Shown here: one piece after another, positions 49,567-57,460 of the stretch
How the letters are laid out: each line of letters begins with the position of its first letter
Position numbering within the stretch: position 1 is the stretch's first letter
Origin: Desulfovibrio mangrovi
GTDB lineage: Bacteria; Desulfobacterota; Desulfovibrionia; Desulfovibrionales; Desulfovibrionaceae
Length of the DNA: 64,000 nucleotides
NCBI RefSeq assembly: GCF_026230175.1
Contig: NZ_CP104208.1
Coordinates: forward strand, 2,046,001-2,110,000
Reading direction: 5' to 3'
Notes under the pieces: generated by a model
Database searches by the model: none
Told to the model about the DNA's origin: nothing
The model's input: the letters and a program-made list of their open reading frames with translations, nothing else
Program-made: the position numbers and the translations under genes

Positions 49567-50810
49567 CGAGAGTCGAACTTGCCCATAGCGGCATCCACGA
49601 TGAGCTGCACGTTGCCAGGCAAAAGCCGCTCAAGGCTGAACCGCTCAAGAACGGTCCTGCGGGCTTCTTTGCGCATGGGAAGCATTTCAGCAGGGTTGGA
49701 AAGTGCCCTGCATACCGCTTCGGCAATAGCATCGGAAGAAAAGAAGTCTACAAGCTGCCCGTTCCTGCCATGCTCCACCACCTCCTCAACCGGAGCAGTG
49801 GCGGAGGCAATGAGCGGCACTCCGCAGCTCATGGCTTCAAGCATGGACCAGGAAAGCACAAAAGGTCTGGTCAGGTAGACATGTGCCATGGAGTGCTGCA
49901 GCACCTGACGGTATTCACCGTAGGGCAGTCCCCCCGTGAAGTGCACCCTGTCCATACCCGGCACCCCTTTCAGCCTGTCCAGCATCACAGCCTTCCAGCT
50001 GCCGCCCTCCTGAGGCGGTTTGCCGTAACAAACCCTGTCCTCACCCACCACGAGCACGTGTGCCTCTGGCCGTTCGGCAAGGATGCGCGGCAACGCCTCC
50101 ATGAACTGCGGAAAGCCTCGGTAGGGCTCCATACCCCGCGTGGCGTAGGTGACGAGTTCACGGACACCGGAAAGATCAAGGCCGGGCAACACAAGCCCCT
50201 TGGCCCGCTCCTCGGCGGATAGCGGTGCGAAAAATGTGGTATCCACTCCGTCATGACGGATGGCGAGCTTATCGCGATACCGTTCAGGAAACTGTGACGC
50301 CTGCCATGTCGTAGGCAACTGGCCGATGCAGCAGGCATCAAGGTCGTTCAGGATCACCGCGTTGCGTGTACGCAGGTTCATCCGCTGAATCCCCGTGACC
50401 GTTTCGGCGGGATCAAATCCCACATCCGCTCCGTCCGCATTGTAATACCATTCGAAGTACCCCACGAAGGGGGTTTTCGGCAGGGCATCACGCACAAACA
50501 TGGTCGCCCCCCAGCCCGAATGTCCCACCACCACGTCCGGCGTGAAACCGGATTCGACAAGCTTGCGGCACAGCATGTAGCCAGCCTCGCCCTGTGCCAC
50601 AGCCCGCTCATAATAATGCGCCAGCTTGTGGCCGTTTGTCGGGGGCTGAAAGCGCGTGCCGAACTGCACCTTGCGCACGTTGGCTATCACCCACTCCGGG
50701 CGCGTGTTGGTGCAGGCAAAAACAACCTGATTCTCGGGCGACTGGGCCAGCCTTGCTGCCACGTGCCGGAACTGCGCAGGAAAATTGGGGTGGATAAACA
50801 GGTATTTCAT
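49563..50810 (-). CDS. Family 4 glycosyltransferase
   Basis: A 415-residue GT-B glycosyltransferase. The N-terminal domain starts MKYLFIHPNFPAQFRHVA, and the C-terminal domain has VLVVGEDRVCYG, and the nucleotide-sugar motif EAMSCGVPLIASATAPVEEVVEHGRNG (Glu and Gly-x-Pro). It transfers a sugar from an activated donor, acceptor unknown. It sits alone between universal stress and purT genes, not in a polysaccharide cluster. Convergent with the stress gene, sharing CTAG. Confidence 0.9.
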   Translation of the reverse strand: MKYLFIHPNFPAQFRHVAARLAQSPENQVVFACTNTRPEWVIANVRKVQFGTRFQPPTNGHKLAHYYERAVAQGEAGYMLCRKLVESGFTPDVVVGHSGWGATMFVRDALPKTPFVGYFEWYYNADGADVGFDPAETVTGIQRMNLRTRNAVILNDLDACCIGQLPTTWQASQFPERYRDKLAIRHDGVDTTFFAPLSAEERAKGLVLPGLDLSGVRELVTYATRGMEPYRGFPQFMEALPRILAERPEAHVLVVGEDRVCYGKPPQEGGSWKAVMLDRLKGVPGMDRVHFTGGLPYGEYRQVLQHSMAHVYLTRPFVLSWSMLEAMSCGVPLIASATAPVEEVVEHGRNGQLVDFFSSDAIAEAVCRALSNPAEMLPMRKEARRTVLERFSLERLLPGNVQLIVDAAMGKFDSR

Positions 50811-50856
50811 ACAGTTTGTCTACTGAAATTCCAGTCGGTTGTCTGCATCCAAGCAG

Positions 50857-50890
50857 AAAAAAAAGCCGGAGACGCAAAGCGCCTCCGGCT
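50857..50890 (-). terminator. Terminator of purT (minus strand)
   Basis: AGCCGGAG..GC and GC..CTCCGGCT pair; seven A residues on the plus strand give the T-run. Confidence 0.88.
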
Positions 50891-50913
50891 GAATAAACGG
50901 CTTGTCCCGTAAT

Positions 50914-52095
50914 CTAGAAGGTCACGGTAACGGCGGAAGACACGCGCTGAGCCTTGGCTTTGGCTTCCTCAATGGAATCGGCCAGCGCCAGAGCCACGCC
51001 GAGACGACGCTTGCCCTTCACTTCAGCCTTGCCGAAGAAGAGCAGCTGGGTTTCAGGCTCCTGCAGGGCCTTGTCCAGATTGCCGAAGGTGGGGCCGGTG
51101 CCGTTGCCTTCCACCAGCACCACGCTGGATGCGGCAGGTCCGCGCTGGGTGATGGCGGGAATGGGCAGGCCCAGAATGGCGCGCGCATGCAGGGCAAACT
51201 CGCTCATATTCTGAGAAATGACGGTTACCAGACCGGTATCGTGAGGACGCGGAGACACTTCACTGAAGATAACGGCATCACCCTTGATGAACAGTTCCAC
51301 ACCGAAGAGGCCGTAGCCGCCCAGAGCATCGGTAATGACCTTGGCTACACGGCGGGATTCCTCAATGGCCTTGGGGCTCATGGGCTGAGGCTGCCAGGAC
51401 AGACGGTAATCGCCGTCCACCTGCAGGTGACCGATGGGATCGCAGTAGCTGGTGCCGCCCTTGTGGCGAACAGTCAGCTGGGTGATTTCGTAGTCAAACT
51501 CGACAAAACCTTCCACGATTACACGCCCGCTGCCGGTGCGACCGCCTTCCTGGGAATAGGCCCATGCCTTGGCGATATCGGCTTCGGTCTTCACGGTGCT
51601 CTGGCCCTTGCCGGAAGAGCTCATAACGGGCTTCACAACGCAAGGAAGACCGATTTCCGCGATGGCGGCACGGTATTCTTCCTCGGTGTCTGCAAAACGG
51701 TAGGGAGAAGTGGGCAACCCCAGTTCCTCGGCAGCAAGCCTGCGAATACCTTCGCGGTTCATGGTCAGTCGGGTTGCGCGTGCCGTGGGCACAACGGTAA
51801 ACCCTTCTTTCTCCAGTTCCACAAGGGTATCGGTAGCGATTGCTTCAATTTCCGGCACGATGAGGTCAGGCTTTTCGGTCTCGATGATTCGACGCAGCGC
51901 AGCTCCATCAAGCATATTGATCGGGTACGACCGATGCGCAACCTGCATGGCGGGGGCGTTATCATAGCGGTCCACGGCGATCACTTCAGCACCGAGACGC
52001 ATTGCCTCGATGGCGACTTCCTTGCCCAGCTCGCCGGAGCCGAGCAGCATGATTTTGGTCGCGGACGGGGTAAGAGGGGTTCCGATGGAAGCCAT
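50914..52095 (-). CDS. purT: Formate-dependent phosphoribosylglycinamide formyltransferase
   Basis: A 393-residue ATP-grasp enzyme that formylates GAR with formate and ATP, an alternative to PurN. The opening [17 protein letters not shown], the [12 protein letters not shown] loop and [14 protein letters not shown], then [14 protein letters not shown], identify it. Use of formate fits a formate-handling anaerobe (inference). AGGAG precedes the ATG. A terminator follows. Separate from purC in the same window. Confidence 0.97.
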   Translation of the reverse strand: MASIGTPLTPSATKIMLLGSGELGKEVAIEAMRLGAEVIAVDRYDNAPAMQVAHRSYPINMLDGAALRRIIETEKPDLIVPEIEAIATDTLVELEKEGFTVVPTARATRLTMNREGIRRLAAEELGLPTSPYRFADTEEEYRAAIAEIGLPCVVKPVMSSSGKGQSTVKTEADIAKAWAYSQEGGRTGSGRVIVEGFVEFDYEITQLTVRHKGGTSYCDPIGHLQVDGDYRLSWQPQPMSPKAIEESRRVAKVITDALGGYGLFGVELFIKGDAVIFSEVSPRPHDTGLVTVISQNMSEFALHARAILGLPIPAITQRGPAASSVVLVEGNGTGPTFGNLDKALQEPETQLLFFGKAEVKGKRRLGVALALADSIEEAKAKAQRVSSAVTVTF

Positions 52096-52333
52096 GGATG
52101 GTGCTCCTGATACGGTAAGAGGTTGTTGATGCGGTTAGGCGGAACACGCCTGACGCGGTTTTGCACATACCGCAGCGTATTGCAAGGAACTTCTGCCCCA
52201 CCGCTTGCATCCGTGTGAGTCAGCCATGCAGCATAATAGGGCATCACCCGCCAAGATCTACCCAAGTCAAAACCCTACGAATCACATTGGCAGAGTCAAG
52301 CCGGAACAACACACCAGTCCGCAGGCTTACCCT

Positions 52334-53467
52334 CTAGGAATGGTCTCCCAGAATAACACCGGTAAAGGTCTGGTTCACATGCAGGGCGTCAACCTGTTCC
52401 CCGTAGGTGTGAAAACCGATGTGCTCCATCCTGTCCAGAACACGCTGCATCTTGTGGGTAAGCCCCAGTGACTCCACTTCAAGCCGGCGATGTATGCATT
52501 CGCAGCCTATAAGCAGCTTGGGATACGGCACCTGAATAAGGCTGTCATAAAAAGCGCGCTCAAGATTGGCGACGATGTCGTGACTGGTTCCCAGATACAG
52601 AATGAGTCCGGTCTCAATGGCGCTGTAGAACTGCAGACTGCCATCCGGCAACGCAGCGCGCACCGCCCGCACGTAATTCTGCCCTGCAACCCTGAGGATG
52701 AGCGGATGCAGCGAAAACAAATCCGGAGTCAGGTCGTTTTCAGGCACACCAATGGCTTCGGCATAGACAGAGGCTGCCCGCCGGTCATTAATGGTGAAAA
52801 CCGTTCGCGAATCAGGGTCTGCGTCCGTGATCTGAAACCGGCTCTCAGACCTGACGAAATGTTGCGCCTGCAACACGGTGAAAGGCAGAGTCGTCTCAAA
52901 CAGAGCCAGCAAAGCGGCACCGGAGTGAAACTCCCCGTCGTGGTAGACGAAGGTCTTGTGCAGTTCAAGATCGTCCCCTGCCGAGCCGCCCACGATTGGG
53001 ACGGAACCAAAGACCTTTTGCAACGCAAAGACCACACGCTCCTCAGCTCCGGAGAGTCCGTCTATCATCAGCAGGCCGAACCTGTTGTTCTTTTCCTCAT
53101 GTCCCTGCAAGCCGTTGCCCAGCAACGAAGACGCCACATTGTCGGCCGCATCCTGCGAAAAGGACGACAGCGAATCAATCAATACAGGGCGAACTGACAG
53201 TTCTGACGAACTGATGCTGGCCGCCACGATACTCCCTTTGCGATATCCCATGCCGGAAACGAACTCTCCGGCCGAAGTGCATCCAATAATGGGACAGGGA
53301 AACGTCTTCCGGAGCGCCTTGCCCAACGCTGCAAGGTCATAGCGGACAGAACAGAAGAACACCACCACCGCCATTTCAGGCTGCATAATGGCATCTGCAA
53401 GCTCGCGGACAGCCTCTTCGGCATCAGCGGCAACAGATATTGAGGTACGAACTGATACGGCTTTCAA
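52334..53467 (-). CDS. FIST domain sensor protein
   Basis: A 377-residue protein with FIST N-domain (MAVVVFFCSVRYDLAALGKALRK, IIGCTSAGEF) and FIST C-domain (LLILRVAG-like LHPLILRVAGQNY, then SCECI-like LLIGCECIHRR). FIST domains are proposed ligand sensors for amino-acid-like small molecules in signalling systems. It starts at TTG 53467 with GAGAGGG upstream. The divergent sigma-54 regulator begins 193 bases away, which hints at a regulatory link. Confidence 0.87.
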   Translation of the reverse strand: MKAVSVRTSISVAADAEEAVRELADAIMQPEMAVVVFFCSVRYDLAALGKALRKTFPCPIIGCTSAGEFVSGMGYRKGSIVAASISSSELSVRPVLIDSLSSFSQDAADNVASSLLGNGLQGHEEKNNRFGLLMIDGLSGAEERVVFALQKVFGSVPIVGGSAGDDLELHKTFVYHDGEFHSGAALLALFETTLPFTVLQAQHFVRSESRFQITDADPDSRTVFTINDRRAASVYAEAIGVPENDLTPDLFSLHPLILRVAGQNYVRAVRAALPDGSLQFYSAIETGLILYLGTSHDIVANLERAFYDSLIQVPYPKLLIGCECIHRRLEVESLGLTHKMQRVLDRMEHIGFHTYGEQVDALHVNQTFTGVILGDHS

Positions 53468-53521
53468 CGCAACCCTCTCATTGAGTGAACATAACTATGC
53501 AACATTCATAATCCCATACGC

Positions 53522-53535
53522 ATGGCATTTGCCAT
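53522..53535. promoter_or_regulatory. Dyad ATGGCA-TT-TGCCAT between divergent genes
   Basis: Perfect six-base arms in the 193-base gap between the FIST gene and the sigma-54 regulator gene; possible shared operator. Confidence 0.3.
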
Positions 53536-53660
53536 AAAAATCATCAACAGACACATACCGGAGACCCATATTATAATAACATGACTTTTCGAAACGCTGA
53601 CAAGCGGTTACACTGTGCTCCAGCATCAGTACACTCTACCAAAACAACGGACAAGATTCC

Positions 53661-55109
53661 ATGGCTCACCCTCCATCTGAACGCATTCTGCTCGTGGAAG
53701 ACGACCCCGCCTTCGGCACCATGCTCAATGAAGCACTGGAAGCCAAAGGATATCGTGTGCAGCGGGTATCAAGAGCTGAAGACGGGCTGGAGCTTTTACG
53801 CACGGAACGCTTCGACCTGATTCTTACAGATGTGAAGCTGCCCGGAATGTCCGGACTTGAATCCATTCCCCACTTCAAACAAAGAGCACCGGAGAGTGAC
53901 ATCATCGTCATGACCGCTTTCTCGACCAAGGAAATGGCTGTTGAGGCCGTGCGGCAAGGGGCCTACGACTTCTTCTCAAAGCCTTTCAGCCTGAGCGAAC
54001 TGGAAATAGTGGTTCGCCGCTGCATGGAAAAACGGCACCTCCAGAACAAACTGGTCCAGTTGCAATCCAACCTGCTGTGCAGTGGGCCAACAGGATGCAT
54101 TATCGGCGAAAGCACAGCCATCCGTGAAGTGAAGGAGCGCATAGAGCGCATCGCCCCGCTGGAAACCACAGTACTCATTCTCGGCGAATCCGGCACCGGC
54201 AAGGAACTGGTATCAGACACTGTGCACGCCCTCTCACCTCGGGCAGGAAAACCGTTCATACGGGTGAACTGTGCGGCCATCCCCGAAAACCTGTTCGAAA
54301 ATGAACTGTTCGGTCATGAAAAAGGAGCCTTCACCGGCGCAGTGCAAGCGCAGCCCGGAAAGTTCGAGCTGGCGGACAAAGGCACCATCCTGCTGGACGA
54401 AATCGGTGACATGCCGCTTTCCATCCAGCCCAAACTCCTGCGCGTGGTGGAACAGAAACAGGTGGAGAGGCTGGGCGGACGCAAACCCATTACGCTGGAT
54501 GTGCGCATAATAGCTGCCACCAACCAGCACCTTGACGAGCTGATACGGGAAAAACGCTTTCGTGAAGATCTCTACTACCGCCTGAACGTGGCTGTCATCG
54601 AGCTTCCCCCCCTGCGGAAACGCAAGGAAGACATCCCCCTTCTTGCGCGCCACTTCCTCAACCGCATCCGTACACAACTGGCCCTGGACGTGGACGGCTT
54701 CACCTCAGCGGCTGTATTCGCCCTGCAGCAGTACGACTGGCCGGGCAACGTGCGCCAGCTTGCCAACGTTCTGGAAGGGCTCGCCATCAGTGCGGCCCCC
54801 GGCCGCATAGACGAACGCCATGTAATCCGTGCATTAAGCGGTTCAACCGAAGGTGCGGCAGCCTTGCAGGTTTCCGGCACCGCAGATTGGAAAGCGGAAA
54901 GCAGCCTCGCCGCCCTGCCTGACGGCCCCATCAATCTCAAGGACAGTGTGGCAGAGCTGGAACGCATGCTTATACTCAACGCCCTGCAACGCACCCATGG
55001 CAACCAGAAGGAAGCAGCGGCCCTGCTCGCGCTTAACCCCAAGAATCTTTGGGCAAAAATGCAGAAGCATGAGATTTCACAAAACGATATAAAAGCATCA
55101 CTTCCATAG
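53661..55109 (+). CDS. Sigma-54-dependent response regulator next to the Tad locus
   Basis: A 482-residue NtrC-type activator. Receiver with acidic pair EDD (13-15), phosphoacceptor Asp57 (LTDVKLPGMSG) and Lys107; AAA+ domain with Walker A GESGTGKE (175-182), GAFTGA (222-227) and ILLDEIGDMPLS; C-terminal Fis-type helix-turn-helix (NQKEAAALLALNPKNLWAKMQKH). No sensor kinase gene is adjacent. A sigma-54 promoter for the pilin genes lies about 370 bases downstream of its stop, with three dyads in between, so it is a candidate pilus activator. The first dyad overlaps the region right after its stop codon. Confidence 0.93.
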   Translation: MAHPPSERILLVEDDPAFGTMLNEALEAKGYRVQRVSRAEDGLELLRTERFDLILTDVKLPGMSGLESIPHFKQRAPESDIIVMTAFSTKEMAVEAVRQGAYDFFSKPFSLSELEIVVRRCMEKRHLQNKLVQLQSNLLCSGPTGCIIGESTAIREVKERIERIAPLETTVLILGESGTGKELVSDTVHALSPRAGKPFIRVNCAAIPENLFENELFGHEKGAFTGAVQAQPGKFELADKGTILLDEIGDMPLSIQPKLLRVVEQKQVERLGGRKPITLDVRIIAATNQHLDELIREKRFREDLYYRLNVAVIELPPLRKRKEDIPLLARHFLNRIRTQLALDVDGFTSAAVFALQQYDWPGNVRQLANVLEGLAISAAPGRIDERHVIRALSGSTEGAAALQVSGTADWKAESSLAALPDGPINLKDSVAELERMLILNALQRTHGNQKEAAALLALNPKNLWAKMQKHEISQNDIKASLP

Positions 55110-55110
55110 T

Positions 55111-55125
55111 TCTAATTTTTATAGA
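55111..55125. promoter_or_regulatory. TCTA-N7-TAGA dyad, copy 1
   Basis: TCTAATTTTTATAGA, two bases after the regulator stop codon. Centre about 368 bases before the sigma-54 promoter centre. Confidence 0.45.
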
Positions 55126-55242
55126 TCACCATTATCTTCTGATAATCTCCCCGCCTTCCTCCCCCTCTTCGTTGTTCCACAACGGGTTACCAACCATCCT
55201 CAAAAGTCTAGAAAATACCTAAAATCAAGGGCTTCGTGTAGC

Positions 55243-55257
55243 TCTATTTTTTTTAGA
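55243..55257. promoter_or_regulatory. TCTA-N7-TAGA dyad, copy 2
   Basis: TCTA, seven T, TAGA. Centre about 236 bases before the sigma-54 promoter centre. Confidence 0.45.
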
Positions 55258-55333
55258 TCACCCGTTTCTTCGCGAATTTCCACAGTTCCCAACCCCTTCC
55301 CGCGAATACCTGAGCAATTGCCCTTTTTTGCGT

Positions 55334-55348
55334 TCTAATTTTCATAGA
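55334..55348. promoter_or_regulatory. TCTA-N7-TAGA dyad, copy 3
   Basis: TTCTA-ATTTTCA-TAGAA, the longest arms of the three. Centre about 145 bases before the sigma-54 promoter centre, a usual enhancer distance. Confidence 0.5.
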
Positions 55349-55477
55349 AAACATCCTGAACGCCCCCACCAGAATACTTCCTGCCAGAGCCGTAAAAACG
55401 TGAAAAACAGACGTTTTACATTTTTTTACATTTAAATAACAGATGGTTAAAAAAAAATCCGACACTTCAGATCAGAA

Positions 55478-55494
55478 TTGGCACAAGGGTTGCC
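55478..55494 (+). promoter_or_regulatory. Sigma-54 promoter of the flp genes
   Basis: TTGGCAC-AAGGG-TTGCC: GG and GC at -24 and -12 with exact spacing, close to the consensus. Predicted start about 55505, giving a leader of about 60 bases before flp copy 1. Confidence 0.85.
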
Positions 55495-55566
55495 ATAGAA
55501 GAGTCGTGCAGCTTCGATAGGCAGTCTAATAAGACAAACGTCATCCCAAAAAAAAGGAGCCCCCAA

Positions 55567-55734
55567 ATGCGTACCATTAAGAATTTTATCCGTGAAGAAG
55601 AAGGCGCAACCGCTCTGGAGTACGGCCTGCTGGCCGCTCTGATCGCCGGTGTTCTGACCGCCGCCGTTACCTTGCTCGGTGGCAACATTCGTGACCTGTT
55701 CAACCGTCTTGCTGGCGACATCAGCGGCGCATAA
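55567..55734 (+). CDS. flp: Flp-type class IVb prepilin, copy 1
   Basis: A 55-residue pilin, shorter than most gene callers accept. The leader MRTIKNFIREEEG precedes the ATALEYGLLAALIAG helix with Glu5; cleavage after Gly is expected from the CpaA peptidase. Ends in GGNIRDLFNRLAGDISGA. AAGGAG lies eight to twelve bases before the ATG. It is the first gene after the sigma-54 promoter and is followed by an identical second copy. Confidence 0.93.
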   Translation: MRTIKNFIREEEGATALEYGLLAALIAGVLTAAVTLLGGNIRDLFNRLAGDISGA

Positions 55735-55779
55735 CGGCTACCGAACACACGGAAGCATACTACGAAGGAGACACCCCAA

Positions 55780-55947
55780 ATGCGTACCATCAAGAATTTC
55801 ATTCGTGAAGAAGAAGGCGCCACTGCTCTGGAATATGGCCTGCTGGCCGCTCTGATCGCCGGTGTTCTGACTGCAGCAGTTACCCTGCTCGGTGGCAACA
55901 TTCGTGACCTGTTCAACCGTCTTGCTGGCGACATCAGCGGCGCATAA
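55780..55947 (+). CDS. flp: Flp-type class IVb prepilin, copy 2
   Basis: Encodes the same 55 residues as copy 1. The DNA differs at 11 positions, all silent, in the first two thirds; the last 60 or so bases are identical. GAAGGAG precedes the ATG. No promoter is seen between the copies, so both probably come from one transcript. A hairpin follows and should favour pilin over downstream assembly genes. Confidence 0.93.
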   Translation: MRTIKNFIREEEGATALEYGLLAALIAGVLTAAVTLLGGNIRDLFNRLAGDISGA

Positions 55948-55999
55948 CAGCTACCGAACCACGAAAGCATATTACGCCTGATCGCAGCGTAAAGCGCTC

Positions 56000-56041
56000 G
56001 ACGGGACCGGGAGCCCCCGACCCCGGTCCCGTCAACCTTTT
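56000..56041 (+). terminator. Hairpin after flp copy 2, partial terminator
   Basis: GACGGGACCGGG and CCCGGTCCCGTC pair perfectly around about ten bases, followed by AACCTTTT. Probably a leaky terminator allowing some read-through to cpaA. Confidence 0.7.
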
Positions 56042-56065
56042 AAATGACCAGACGAGGAGGAAGCC

Positions 56066-56617
56066 ATGCAAGTATACCTGAACCTTCTTCTTGCAACCAT
56101 ACTGCTCATCGCAGTGGTCACGGATCTGAAGGGCCAGCGCATCCCCAACTGGCTTACCTTTCCCGCCATGGCTTTCGCTCTTGCTTTTCACGGCATAACC
56201 CAGGGTCTGGACGGGCTGGTTTTCAGCTTTTCCGGCCTGGCCCTCGGTTTTGGCGTGATGATCCTCCCCTACCTCTTCGGCGCCATGGGAGCCGGTGACG
56301 TCAAGCTCATGATGGCCACCGGAGCCTTTCTTGGCTTCTCACTCACCCTGCAGGCATTCATCCTTACAAGCATTGTGGGCGGCTTCTACGCCCTCGTGAT
56401 GCTGGCAAGGCACATGGATGTTCTTAAAAAGGTACTTGCCGCACTGCGCGACACGGCTTCGCTCTTTCTTGCGACACGCCAGTTCGCCTATGTCCGGCAG
56501 GCCGACGACAAGCGTTTCCCGCGCCTTTGCTACGGTGTGGCCATTGCGGCGGGAACCTTCGGGGTTATGGTCATCACTTGGGGCCCTGCCGGATTCTTAC
56601 CGGCACCTTGGATGTAA
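56066..56617 (+). CDS. cpaA: Prepilin peptidase CpaA/TadV
   Basis: A 183-residue A24-family aspartic protease in the inner membrane, with about five helices. Catalytic aspartates are Asp20 (VVTDLKGQRIPN) and Asp78 in GAGD (75-78). It removes the Flp leader after Gly. It has an unusual polar tail loop (about 112-160). GAGGAGG precedes the ATG. First of the pilus assembly genes. Confidence 0.93.
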   Translation: MQVYLNLLLATILLIAVVTDLKGQRIPNWLTFPAMAFALAFHGITQGLDGLVFSFSGLALGFGVMILPYLFGAMGAGDVKLMMATGAFLGFSLTLQAFILTSIVGGFYALVMLARHMDVLKKVLAALRDTASLFLATRQFAYVRQADDKRFPRLCYGVAIAAGTFGVMVITWGPAGFLPAPWM

Positions 56618-56641
56618 CCGGCAACCATTCCGGGGGGAATA

Positions 56642-57460
56642 ATGCGCGCGTCCACAATAATTCCCATAGCCTTAGGGCTCATCCTTTCGCTTGCCGCCGG
56701 CTTCATGGTCTTCACATGGATGCAGGGGAGTCAGAAGCGTCAGGCTGTGCAAGCTCCTCAGACCATTGAGATCGTCGTTTCCGCCCAGCCCATTGCCAAA
56801 GGCACCAAGCTGACGGAGACCCATCTCAAGCTGGCCTCTTTCCTTCCCGAGACCGTGCCGGCAGGCACTTTCTCCGAAGCCACCAACCTCATCGGCCGCG
56901 TTGTCTCCACGCCTTTTGAACAGGGCGAGATGATCACCGCAGGACGTCTGCTCGACGACAGCGTGCAGTACGGCGGCGTTTCCACCCTCATCAGCCCCGG
57001 CATGCGCGCCATAGCCGTGAAGGGCAACCAGATTCTCGGCATCGCCGGATTCATTCGCCCCGGCAACCGCGTAGACGTGCTCGTGACCATTGATGACGAA
57101 CGTCGCACCAAGGACAAGGCCGTCACCAAGACCGTACTGGAAAACATCCGCGTCATCGCCACCGGCACCGAACTGGAGCAGAAGGGCGAGGACAAGGAAA
57201 CCTCTTCCGTAGATGTATACACCCTTGAAATGGAACCCAAGGACGCGGAAAAGCTGGCTCTGGCAGCCACCCGCGGCACCTTGCACTTTGCCCTGCGCAA
57301 CCCTGCGGACACCGAATCCATCAAGACCAAGGGCACCAACGTTCCCGACACACTCTCCTCTCTTGCCCCGCCCGTACCCAAAAGCCGCACGGCAAAGCCT
57401 GAAACCAAGGTGGAAGTCATCTCCGGAACCAACCGCCAGACCATGAGGTTTGCACAATGA
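56642..57460 (+). CDS. cpaB: Pilus assembly protein CpaB/RcpC
   Basis: A 272-residue protein with an N-terminal membrane anchor (about 5-25) and an SAF domain (VVSAQPIAKGTKLTETHLK). The rest is the RcpC-type periplasmic domain with GMRAIAVKGNQILGIAGFIRPGNRVDVLVTID. CpaB works with the CpaC secretin and periplasmic parts of Tad. Its stop overlaps the cpaC ATG (ATGA). Confidence 0.93.
   Translation: MRASTIIPIALGLILSLAAGFMVFTWMQGSQKRQAVQAPQTIEIVVSAQPIAKGTKLTETHLKLASFLPETVPAGTFSEATNLIGRVVSTPFEQGEMITAGRLLDDSVQYGGVSTLISPGMRAIAVKGNQILGIAGFIRPGNRVDVLVTIDDERRTKDKAVTKTVLENIRVIATGTELEQKGEDKETSSVDVYTLEMEPKDAEKLALAATRGTLHFALRNPADTESIKTKGTNVPDTLSSLAPPVPKSRTAKPETKVEVISGTNRQTMRFAQ

Larger units (their letters stand above)
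55110..55566. other. Regulatory intergenic region before the pilin genes
   Basis: 457 AT-rich bases without a gene. Holds three TCTA-N7-TAGA dyads, a sigma-54 promoter and the flp leader. Confidence 0.75.

Noticed and set aside
50902-52110. 402-codon open frame opposite purT
   Set aside because: Shadow frame; purT motifs, RBS and terminator are all on the minus strand.
55381-55440. TTTTACATTTTTTTACATTT direct repeat
   Set aside because: AT-rich slippage-like repeat between the dyads and the promoter; no symmetry and no clear role.
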